From the NCBI GenBank assembly GCA_011049955.1, contig DRGV01000094.1, positions 1 to 5,350 of the forward strand: a stretch of 5,350 bases of DNA, written 5' to 3'. The position numbers and the translations under genes are program-made. The stretch's first letter is position 1. The number at the start of each line of letters is the position of its first letter. This document shows, one piece after another, positions 1-4,807 of the stretch. Origin of the DNA: a bacterium. Lineage in GTDB: Bacteria; UBP18; UBA7526. The notes under the pieces were generated by a model, which made no database searches, was not told the origin of the DNA, and worked only from the letters and a program-made list of their open reading frames with translations.

Positions 1-59
1 CAATCAGGAAGACTTATACCCATCCTCCCCGGTCTACTTTTCTCAAAGATTAATTTCAT
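1..59 (-). CDS. gcvPB: Glycine dehydrogenase (decarboxylating) subunit 2, N-terminal fragment
   Basis: Only the first 19 codons are inside the window, and the gene continues past position 1. The ATG lies at 59-57, and the translation begins MKLIFEKSRPGRMG and continues to LPD. This matches the start of GcvPB, the beta subunit of split P-protein, where (L)IFEKSxPGR is typical. GcvPB carries the lysine that binds pyridoxal phosphate and, with GcvPA, decarboxylates glycine; that lysine lies outside the window. The start codon overlaps the gcvPA stop in the tetranucleotide ATGA, and an AAGGA-type Shine-Dalgarno sequence sits about 6-7 nt upstream inside gcvPA, so translational coupling is likely. 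Identification rests on the short N-terminus plus gene order, which together are strong. Confidence 0.9.
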   Translation of the reverse strand, partial: MKLIFEKSRPGRMGISLPD

Positions 60-1396
60 TTTATTTCCTTTAAAGTATTTACTAACCTATCAATCTCTTC
101 TCTGGAGTTCATCTCTGTGGCGCAGAATAGAAGATGATTCTTTAACTCCGGGTAGTATCTTTCCAATTCTAAAGGACCAATGATTTTCTCTTTTAGAAGA
201 ATTTGATTTATCTTTTTGGCATTTTTGTATTTGACGACAAATTCATTATAGAATGGGGAAGAGAAGACTCCCCCAAATCCTTCTACCCCTTTTATTCTTT
301 CAAAGGCGTAGTGCGCCTTCTGCGTGGAGAGTTCTGCTGCTTTTCTTAGGCCTTCTTTTCCTAAGGAGACTAAATAGATAGTGGCCGCCAGGGCGCAGAG
401 GGCCTCGTTGGTGCAGATGTTAGAGGTGGCCCTCTCCCTTCTGATATGCTGCTCCCTCGTTTGTAAGGTTAGAATATAACCTCTTCTTCCCTTTGAATCC
501 GTAGTCACCCCTACCAATCTACCAGGGAGTTTCCTCATATATTTATCTTTGGTGACCATAAAGCCAAGATAGGGGCCACCAAAGGATATAGGATTTCCAA
601 AGGATTGTCCCTCTCCCACCACAATATCTGCTCCAAATTCACCAGGAGGCTTCAATAATCCTAAAGAGGTAGGCTCAACTATTGCTACAATAAACAAAGA
701 CTTATTCTTATGTGTAATCTCTTCTATTTCTTTTAAGTTTTCTAAAGAACCGAAGAAGTTTGGGTTCTGGATTAGAACGGCTGCAGTTTTGTTGGATACT
801 TTTTCTTTTAATGCTTCTAAAGATGTGATTCCATTCTCATATCCCACCTCGATAATCTTTAAATCTTTCGTCCGGGCATAGGTTCCGACTACTTCCCTAT
901 ACTCTGGATGGATAGTTCTTGAGATAATAATCTCTTCTCTTCCCGTAATATGGAAGGCCATAATCATAGCCTCGGCAAGAGCGCTTGCCCCATCATACAT
1001 ACTGGCATTGGCCACATTCATTCCGGTCAGTTCACAGATTAGGGTCTGGAACTCATATATTGTCTGTAATAATCCCTGGCTCGCCTCTGGTTGATAGGGA
1101 GTATAAGAGGTATAGAATTCGCTCCTCCCAATTAAATGAGGAATAATAGAGGGAATGAAGTGATGATAGGCCCCAGCCCCCAAGAAACAACTGTAATGCT
1201 CTAAATCGGCATTCTTCTCACTCAAGAGGCGCATCTCTTTTACTAATTCTATCTCAGAGAGGCCTTTTGGTATTTTAAGGTTTTTCTTTAATAAAAGTTC
1301 TTCTGGGATATTCTTGAACAGTTCCTTGATAGATTTAATACCCAGAAATTCGAGCATCTCTTTTCTATCTTGATCAGTATTGGGAACGAATCTCAT
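56..1396 (-). CDS. gcvPA: Glycine dehydrogenase (decarboxylating) subunit 1 (P-protein alpha)
   Basis: This 446-residue cytoplasmic protein is the alpha subunit of split glycine decarboxylase, which with GcvPB removes CO2 from glycine and transfers the aminomethyl group to lipoyl-GcvH. The length is normal for the family (about 440-450). Family signatures seen directly are FLGAGAYHHFIP at residues 71-82, YTPYQPEASQG at 98-108, ANASMYDGASALAEA at 129-143, GEGQSFGNPISFGGPYLG at 261-278 and REQHIRRERATSNICTN at 314-330. The PLP lysine is not expected here, since in split enzymes it is on the beta subunit. The ATG at 1396 is preceded by a strong AAGGAG site 5 nt away, and the N-terminus (MRFVPNTDQDRKEML) is typical. 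The stop TGA overlaps the gcvPB start. No truncation or frameshift is visible. Confidence 0.97.
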   Translation of the reverse strand: MRFVPNTDQDRKEMLEFLGIKSIKELFKNIPEELLLKKNLKIPKGLSEIELVKEMRLLSEKNADLEHYSCFLGAGAYHHFIPSIIPHLIGRSEFYTSYTPYQPEASQGLLQTIYEFQTLICELTGMNVANASMYDGASALAEAMIMAFHITGREEIIISRTIHPEYREVVGTYARTKDLKIIEVGYENGITSLEALKEKVSNKTAAVLIQNPNFFGSLENLKEIEEITHKNKSLFIVAIVEPTSLGLLKPPGEFGADIVVGEGQSFGNPISFGGPYLGFMVTKDKYMRKLPGRLVGVTTDSKGRRGYILTLQTREQHIRRERATSNICTNEALCALAATIYLVSLGKEGLRKAAELSTQKAHYAFERIKGVEGFGGVFSSPFYNEFVVKYKNAKKINQILLKEKIIGPLELERYYPELKNHLLFCATEMNSREEIDRLVNTLKEIK

Positions 1397-1401
1397 GATA
1401 A

Positions 1402-1407
1402 CTCCTT
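1402..1407 (-). promoter_or_regulatory. Ribosome-binding site of gcvPA
   Basis: The minus strand reads AAGGAG followed by 5 nt (TTATC) and the ATG of gcvPA. It lies directly next to the end of the heptamer array that begins at 1412. Confidence 0.85.
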
Positions 1408-1411
1408 AGGT

Positions 1412-1446
1412 TGCGGATCGCAGGTCGCGGGATGCGGATTGCGGTT
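1412..1446. repeat. Five tandem G+C-rich heptamers, consensus YGCGGRT
   Basis: Five consecutive 7-bp units start at 1412, 1419, 1426, 1433 and 1440 on the plus strand. Units one and four are identical (TGCGGAT), and the others are one to three changes away (CGCAGGT, CGCGGGA, TGCGGTT). The array fills the part of the gcvH-gcvPA gap next to the gcvPA ribosome-binding site. It is non-coding and of unknown function. Confidence 0.7.
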
Positions 1447-1455
1447 TGTTTAAAA

Positions 1456-1533
1456 CGATAAGCGACAGAGTCTCGATTTCATCGAGACGGGCGACAAGCG
1501 ACCAGCAATCGGTGATCACCGATCACCGGTTAC
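1456..1533. repeat. Interrupted heptamer array (CGAYMAS type) reaching into the end of gcvH
   Basis: On the plus strand, two 7-bp units (CGATAAG at 1456, CGACAGA at 1463) are followed by a 22-bp interruption (1470-1491) that holds a hairpin. Six more units start at 1492, 1499, 1506, 1513, 1520 and 1527 (for example CGACAAG, CGACCAG, TGATCAC, CGATCAC). Positions 1508-1523 form a perfect 16-bp palindrome, ATCGGTGATCACCGAT. The gcvH stop codon (1518-1516) and its last five sense codons lie inside this array, so the repeat is partly coding. Confidence 0.65.
1470..1488. repeat. Perfect 8-bp inverted repeat with 3-nt loop
   Basis: GTCTCGAT at 1470-1477 and ATCGAGAC at 1481-1488 are exact inverted copies around the loop TTC. 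In the operon transcript this would be a stable stem-loop with the loop GAA. No U-run follows directly on the minus strand; the nearest T-rich tract (TTTTAAA) starts about 14 nt downstream. An intrinsic terminator is therefore unlikely. A processing site, mRNA stabiliser or nested repeat element are alternatives. The hairpin splits an otherwise continuous heptamer array. Confidence 0.75.
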
Positions 1534-1902
1534 GGATTTCTCATATTCTCCGGCACTTAATAGGGAGTCGAGTTCCTTCGGGTCCTTTATCTTGAGTTTG
1601 AAGATCCAGCCTTTTCCATAAGGTTCTTCATTAATTAGTCCTGGTTTATTCTCTAACTCTTTATTTACCTCAGTTATTTCACCGCTCACTGGAGCATAGA
1701 TATCAGAGACAGATTTGACTGACTCTAACACTGCCACTGCTTCCCCCTTAGAAACAACCTTGCCGATTTGGGGTAGTTCAACGAAGACCACATCGGTCAA
1801 CTGCTTCTGGGCATAATCCGTGATACCTACCGTTCCCATCTCTTTCTCAATCCTTATCCATTCATGAGTCTTGACATACTTTAACACCTTCGGTATTTCC
1901 AT
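1516..1902 (-). CDS. gcvH: Glycine cleavage system H protein (lipoyl carrier)
   Basis: GcvH is the small lipoyl-carrying shuttle of the glycine cleavage system. It accepts the aminomethyl group from the P-protein, presents it to GcvT, and is then reoxidised by dihydrolipoamide dehydrogenase. The 128-residue product has the expected length and fold markers: THEWIR at residues 12-17, GITDYAQKQLTDVVFVELP at 26-44, the lipoylation motif LESVKSVSDIYAP with the modified lysine at position 63, and GWIFKLK at 98-104. The ATG at 1902 has an AAAGGAGG site 10 nt upstream. The body of the family ends around the SAGEYEK segment (116-122). The last residues, SVTGDR, look like a tail, and VTGDR plus the stop is encoded by the intergenic heptamer array. 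It lies 72 bp downstream of gcvT. Confidence 0.97.
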   Translation of the reverse strand: MEIPKVLKYVKTHEWIRIEKEMGTVGITDYAQKQLTDVVFVELPQIGKVVSKGEAVAVLESVKSVSDIYAPVSGEITEVNKELENKPGLINEEPYGKGWIFKLKIKDPKELDSLLSAGEYEKSVTGDR

Positions 1903-1912
1903 ATCAATGCTT

Positions 1913-1920
1913 CCTCCTTT
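1913..1920 (-). promoter_or_regulatory. Ribosome-binding site of gcvH
   Basis: The minus strand reads AAAGGAGG, a near-perfect Shine-Dalgarno sequence, 10 nt before the ATG. Its A-rich 5' edge merges with the ATCTGTGTATAAAA repeat word, so the repeat ends exactly at the ribosome-binding site. Confidence 0.85.
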
Positions 1921-1963
1921 TTATACACAGATTAGCACAGATTATTTACAGATTGGCACAGAT
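1918..1963. repeat. Four CACAGAT words spaced 10-11 bp, in the gcvT-gcvH gap
   Basis: On the plus strand, (C/T)ACAGAT occurs at 1926-1932, 1936-1942, 1947-1953 and 1957-1963, with start-to-start spacings of 10, 11 and 10 bp, close to one DNA helical turn. The first copy lies within TTTTATACACAGAT, a 14-bp string that recurs exactly at 4591-4604 in front of the oxidoreductase gene. The words make up most of the 72-bp gap between gcvT and gcvH. Function is unknown. Confidence 0.7.
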
Positions 1964-1974
1964 GAAACTTAGAG

Positions 1975-3075
1975 TTAGGCTTTTTTTCTCTTGTAGAAGG
2001 GGGTCTTTACAATTCTGGCCTTTACAGCCCTCTCTCTTATCTGGATTTGGATTTCAGTTCCCTCTTCGGACAAGTCTGTTTTCACATAGCCCAGGCCGAT
2101 GCCTTTCTTCAATGTAGGAGAGAAACTACCGCTGGTTACTATTCCAATCTTTTCTTTATCTTTAAGTATCGGATAATTACGACGAGGAATGCCATGCTCC
2201 AGGAATTCAAAGCCAACTAACCTTTGTTTAATTCCTTCTTCCTTTTGTTTCAGTAAAGCCTCTTTTCCGATAAAATTTTCTTTACTAAACTTTACTGCCC
2301 AGGCGATGTTCGTCTCAAGAGGGGTCTTTGTCTCATCCATATCATTCCCATATAAGAGCATAGCACACTCTAATCTCAATGTATCCCTTGCTCCTAAGCC
2401 GATGGGCTTGATTCCTTCTTTTTTTCCTATTTTCAAGAGTCTACTCCAAATTTTAAGAGCGTGTTCTGGCTTTAGGTAAATTTCAAAGCCATCCTCTCCA
2501 GTATAGCCAGTACGAGAGATAATAGTTTCTATTCCTTTTACCTTTCCTTCTTTAAACCAGTAATATTTCATCTTTGAAAGGTTTAAATCTGTTACCTTCT
2601 GCAAAACCTCTTCTGCCTTTGGGCCTTGAAGGGCAAGAAGGGGGGTTTCATCGCTAATATCTTTAAGAATGACATCTTTATTAAATTTTCTAGCTACTTC
2701 TTCTATCCATTTATAGTCCTTCTCAATATTTGAGGCATTGACTACAAGCATAAAGTTTTCGTTGCTGAATTTATAGACTAATAAATCATCAATGATCGCT
2801 CCCTCATCATTACACATCGGGGTGTAAAGGACTTGATTGTTGTTCAAGCGAGAGGCATCATTTGTAATGAGTCTCTGAACGAATGCTAAGGCATCCTTTC
2901 CTCTAATGGAGAATTCCCCCATATGAGAGACATCGAATAGGCCAACCCTATTCCTCACTGTGTTGTGTTCATCGATAATAGAGGTATAGTAAAGGGGCAT
3001 AAGCCAGGGGTCAAACTCAATTATCTTTGCCCCTAACTTTTTATGGGCCTCAAAGAGTGGAGTCTTCTTTAACAT
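1975..3075 (-). CDS. gcvT: Aminomethyltransferase (glycine cleavage T protein)
   Basis: GcvT takes the aminomethyl group from the lipoyl arm of GcvH, transfers its carbon to tetrahydrofolate to give 5,10-methylene-THF, and releases ammonia. The 366-residue length is typical. Markers are TPLFEAHKKLGAK at residues 5-17, GLFDVSHMGE at 45-54, the catalytic-acid region IIDDLLVY at 94-101 (Asp96 aligns with the conserved folate-site aspartate), RTGYTGEDGFEIY at 188-200, GLGARDTLRLE at 226-236 and the C-terminal-domain motif TSGSFSPTL at 314-322. An oddity is ECAMLLYGND at 236-245, where most homologues have EAG at the first three positions. The start at ATG 3075 gives the normal N-terminus, but no Shine-Dalgarno sequence precedes it, unlike its operon partners; a TATAAT lies just upstream. 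It is the first gcv gene of the cluster. Confidence 0.97.
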   Translation of the reverse strand: MLKKTPLFEAHKKLGAKIIEFDPWLMPLYYTSIIDEHNTVRNRVGLFDVSHMGEFSIRGKDALAFVQRLITNDASRLNNNQVLYTPMCNDEGAIIDDLLVYKFSNENFMLVVNASNIEKDYKWIEEVARKFNKDVILKDISDETPLLALQGPKAEEVLQKVTDLNLSKMKYYWFKEGKVKGIETIISRTGYTGEDGFEIYLKPEHALKIWSRLLKIGKKEGIKPIGLGARDTLRLECAMLLYGNDMDETKTPLETNIAWAVKFSKENFIGKEALLKQKEEGIKQRLVGFEFLEHGIPRRNYPILKDKEKIGIVTSGSFSPTLKKGIGLGYVKTDLSEEGTEIQIQIRERAVKARIVKTPFYKRKKA

Positions 3076-3083
3076 TGTTTACC

Positions 3084-3089
3084 ATTATA
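3084..3089 (-). promoter_or_regulatory. Candidate -10 element (TATAAT) of gcvT, possibly leaderless
   Basis: The minus strand has a perfect TATAAT whose 3' end is 8 nt before the gcvT ATG. A transcript started at the usual distance would begin within about 2 nt of the ATG. The -35 region is weak: TTGGAA at 3110-3105 gives only a 15-bp spacer. The surrounding DNA is very A+T-rich, so chance is a real alternative. The missing Shine-Dalgarno sequence is what makes it worth recording. Confidence 0.3.
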
Positions 3090-3103
3090 AAAACACATAC
3101 TAA

Positions 3104-3157
3104 ATTCCAAGCACCAAATCACAAATCACAAACAATATACAATGACCAAATGACCAA
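3104..3157 (+). repeat. A+T-rich heptamer array, left arm (units ending CAA)
   Basis: Read on the plus strand, 7-bp units ending in CAA follow one another: ATTCCAA (3104), GCACCAA (3111), ATCACAA (3118) and an identical ATCACAA (3125). A less regular stretch follows, with TGACCAA at 3143 and 3151. No gene is present. With the right arm it forms a degenerate inverted repeat; for example, 3116-3126 can pair with 3232-3242 at 10 of 11 positions. Confidence 0.65.
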
Positions 3158-3180
3158 AATCACAAACAAAACCAGATATT

Positions 3181-3240
3181 TTGGATATTGTAATTTTGAA
3201 TTTGGAATTTGTTTGGAATTTGGATATTGTAATTTGTAAT
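3181..3240 (-). repeat. A+T-rich heptamer array, right arm (ATTACAA/ATTCCAA on the minus strand)
   Basis: On the minus strand the run from 3240 to 3181 divides into eight heptamers: ATTACAA twice, TATCCAA, ATTCCAA, a 4-nt slip (ACAA), ATTCCAA, ATTCAAA, ATTACAA and TATCCAA. Equivalent direct repeats on the plus strand are a 17-bp exact copy at 3180-3196 and 3219-3235, and two abutting 11-mers TTTGGAATTTG at 3201-3211 and 3212-3222. The array sits between the oxidoreductase stop (3252) and gcvT, facing the left arm. No glycine riboswitch or clear terminator is visible in this gap. Confidence 0.75.
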
Positions 3241-3251
3241 TTCACTTTCAT

Positions 3252-4580
3252 TTATGTTTTAAGTTTCCTCAAAGCGAGGTCAGTAGCGGTTAATAAGACA
3301 TCCGGGATATGGGAGGTGGCTGGAGAGTAAGCAAATTCTACTTTACTCAAATCTTCCAAGGAGAGATTGGCCTTTATTGCTAAGGAGACGATATTTATCC
3401 TCCAGCCGGTTCCTTCCCCACCAATCTCCTGGGCACCGAGTATCTTACCTGTTTTGGTATCTGCTATAACTTTAAAAGTAATTTCTTTTGCCCCCGGAAA
3501 CCACCTCGGCTTGGTAAGACCCTTTACTTTGCCTTCCACTATTTCATAGCCATGGGATTCTGCCTGGTCCTTGTTAAAGCCGGTAGAGGCTATCTCTAAA
3601 TCAGCGATAAGGGAAATGAAGGATGCCAGGGCTCCCTCATACCTTGCCTCACCACCACAGGCATTCATTGCTACCGCTCTCCCCTGCTCATAGGCCGGGG
3701 TGGCGAGGTAGGCGGAGAAGGGTCTTTTGTCTATTAGGGAAGAGACCTGGACACAGTCACCAGCAGCATAGATATTCTTTACACTCGTCTCCATCCTTTC
3801 ATCGGTTACAATCCCATAATCACTGGTCTTAACTCCCGCCTTCTTTGCCAGTTCTGAGTTTGGTCTTACACCACAGGAGATAATAATGACATCGTTAGGG
3901 ATCTCTTTTCCATCTATGGTGACCGACTTCTCATCCACCCTTTCTACTCTTTTATTGAGGAGTATTTTAATTCCTTTCTTTTTTAAGTGCTCTTCTAAGA
4001 TTTCGCTCATATCGGAATCGAGCGCTCTGGGCAAAAGGCTTTTTAGCGCCTCTACAATGATGATTTCTAAGCCCTTTTTGTTCAGGGCAACTGCGGCCTC
4101 TAATCCCGTTGCTCCAGCGCCGATGACTAAGGCCCTCTTTGCCTTCTTGGCCACTTCCTTTAATCTCGCCACACCCTCCAAATCTCCGATGGTAAAGGCT
4201 CTTTTGTCTTTTAACTCTCTTAGTCCTGGAATAGGAGGAATAAAGGGAGTGGTTCCCGTAGCAAGGATTAGGGAGTCATAGGAGACATTCTCCCTTTCGC
4301 CACTCTTCAGATTCTTTGTTTCGATGTCCTTCTTCTCAGGAATAATCCTGATTGCTTCACAATTTAGATACTTCTTTATTCCAGAGATCTTTAAGGTATA
4401 TTTCAACTTTTCCGGAGAGTCTACTCTTCCATCTAAAAGGAAAGGGAGGCCACAAGAATGTAATAAGTCAAATTCCTTCTTATCAATGATTGTAACCTCA
4501 TTCTTAGGGTACTTTTTCCTGATGGTTAAGCAGACGCTTATTCCCGCTGTTCCCAATCCAACAATGACTATCTTAGCCAA
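3252..4580 (-). CDS. FAD-dependent pyridine nucleotide-disulfide oxidoreductase (CoA-disulfide reductase/NADH oxidase type)
   Basis: This 442-residue cytoplasmic flavoprotein belongs to the single-cysteine branch of the disulfide reductase family (CoA-disulfide reductase, NADH oxidase, NADH peroxidase, NADPH sulfur oxidoreductase). Seen directly are the N-terminal FAD fold VGLGTAG at residues 7-13, the redox-cysteine motif HSCGLPF with Cys43, LILATGTTP at 104-112, the NAD(P)-binding GAGATGLEAA at 154-163 and the second FAD motif NIYAAGDC at 269-276. The dimerisation domain runs from about 320 to 442, with FAYSPATSHIPD at 416-427. The CxxxxC pair of dihydrolipoamide dehydrogenase is absent, so it should not be called the L protein despite its place beside gcvT. 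The start is TTG at 4580, with a GAGG site 6 nt upstream and an in-frame TAA at 4595-4593, so no ATG extension is possible. Substrate is not determinable from sequence. Confidence 0.88.
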   Translation of the reverse strand: MAKIVIVGLGTAGISVCLTIRKKYPKNEVTIIDKKEFDLLHSCGLPFLLDGRVDSPEKLKYTLKISGIKKYLNCEAIRIIPEKKDIETKNLKSGERENVSYDSLILATGTTPFIPPIPGLRELKDKRAFTIGDLEGVARLKEVAKKAKRALVIGAGATGLEAAVALNKKGLEIIIVEALKSLLPRALDSDMSEILEEHLKKKGIKILLNKRVERVDEKSVTIDGKEIPNDVIIISCGVRPNSELAKKAGVKTSDYGIVTDERMETSVKNIYAAGDCVQVSSLIDKRPFSAYLATPAYEQGRAVAMNACGGEARYEGALASFISLIADLEIASTGFNKDQAESHGYEIVEGKVKGLTKPRWFPGAKEITFKVIADTKTGKILGAQEIGGEGTGWRINIVSLAIKANLSLEDLSKVEFAYSPATSHIPDVLLTATDLALRKLKT

Positions 4581-4583
4581 CTT

Positions 4584-4590
4584 CTCCCTC
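4584..4590 (-). promoter_or_regulatory. Ribosome-binding site supporting the TTG start of the oxidoreductase
   Basis: The minus strand reads GAGGGAG followed by AAG and TTG, so the GAGG part is 6 nt from the start. Together with an in-frame stop four codons upstream of the TTG, this fixes the unusual start codon. It directly follows the ATCTGTGTATAAAA repeat word. Confidence 0.7.
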
Positions 4591-4643
4591 TTTTATACAC
4601 AGATACTGGATCCTTGATCCTGGATACTTGTCCTCGATAGCTT
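4591..4643. repeat. 14-bp tandem repeat plus TTTTATACACAGAT word
   Basis: TTTTATACACAGAT at 4591-4604 is identical to the word before gcvH. It leads into 14-bp units: GATACTGGATCCTT (4602-4615), a second copy at 4616-4629 matching at 12 of 14 positions, and a more degenerate third at 4630-4643 ending CTT. The first two units also hold a small hairpin, GGATC-CTT-GATCC, at 4608-4620. This is the promoter-proximal end of the 227-bp gap before the oxidoreductase. No coding potential is seen. Confidence 0.6.
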
Positions 4644-4669
4644 GATGGCTACTCTGTCCACCATCCACC

Positions 4670-4690
4670 GACTATTGACTATCGACTTCC
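4670..4690. repeat. Short heptamer array GACTATY
   Basis: Three consecutive 7-bp units on the plus strand start at 4670, 4677 and 4684. The first two differ by one base (GACTATT, GACTATC) and the third keeps GACT. It lies mid-gap between the acyl-CoA ligase and the oxidoreductase. Confidence 0.55.
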
Positions 4691-4728
4691 TCTCCCGTCC
4701 CGCCTCTCACTTTTCCCCTTCTCCGACT

Positions 4729-4755
4729 CCCCGTTTCCCCGTTTCCCCGATTCCC
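4729..4755 (-). other. Putative G-quadruplex motif from an 8-bp tandem repeat
   Basis: On the minus strand, G-tracts GGG (4755-4753), GGGG (4748-4745), GGGG (4740-4737) and GGGG (4732-4729) are separated by loops of exactly 4 nt (AATC, AAAC, AAAC). This satisfies the standard G3+N1-7 pattern, and a fifth GGGG lies at 4718-4715. On the plus strand it is a TTTCCCCG tandem repeat. Two more abutting 8-mers (TCACTTTC, CCACTTTC at 4765-4780) follow. The G-rich strand is the transcribed-sense strand, so the motif would also be in the mRNA between the ligase and oxidoreductase genes. Confidence 0.7.
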
Positions 4756-4807
4756 ATTCACCACTCACTTTCCCACTTTCTCGCTTGTCCCGTTGATAAC
4801 TTTGTAT

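Noticed and set aside
1470..1488. Intrinsic transcription terminator between gcvH and gcvPA
   Set aside because: The stem is good, but no U-tract follows it on the minus strand. It also sits inside an operon whose downstream genes are needed for the same complex.
3027..3239. Plus-strand open reading frame of 70 codons upstream of gcvT
   Set aside because: It is the translation of the A+T-rich repeat arrays plus the antisense of the gcvT start; its repetitive C-terminus mirrors the DNA repeat.
3104..3240. CRISPR array
   Set aside because: Units are 7-17 bp, degenerate and without unique spacers of 30-40 bp, and no cas genes are present.
3076..3251. Glycine riboswitch upstream of gcvT
   Set aside because: Glycine riboswitches often precede gcvT, but this gap is almost entirely A+T-rich heptamer repeats and shows no conserved G-rich aptamer core or tandem aptamer layout.
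3623..4281. Plus-strand open reading frames opposite the oxidoreductase
   Set aside because: They are antisense shadows with low-complexity Ser/Pro/His-rich translations and no recognisable motifs. The minus-strand gene has clear domain signatures throughout.
4592..4597. TATAAA as a -10 promoter box for the oxidoreductase, with the same motif before gcvH
   Set aside because: It lies so close to the ribosome-binding site that the expected transcript start would fall inside the Shine-Dalgarno sequence. No -35 partner is visible, and the string belongs to a repeat word.
4636..4652. Small inverted repeat TAGC/GCTA
   Set aside because: Only four base pairs of stem, which is expected by chance.
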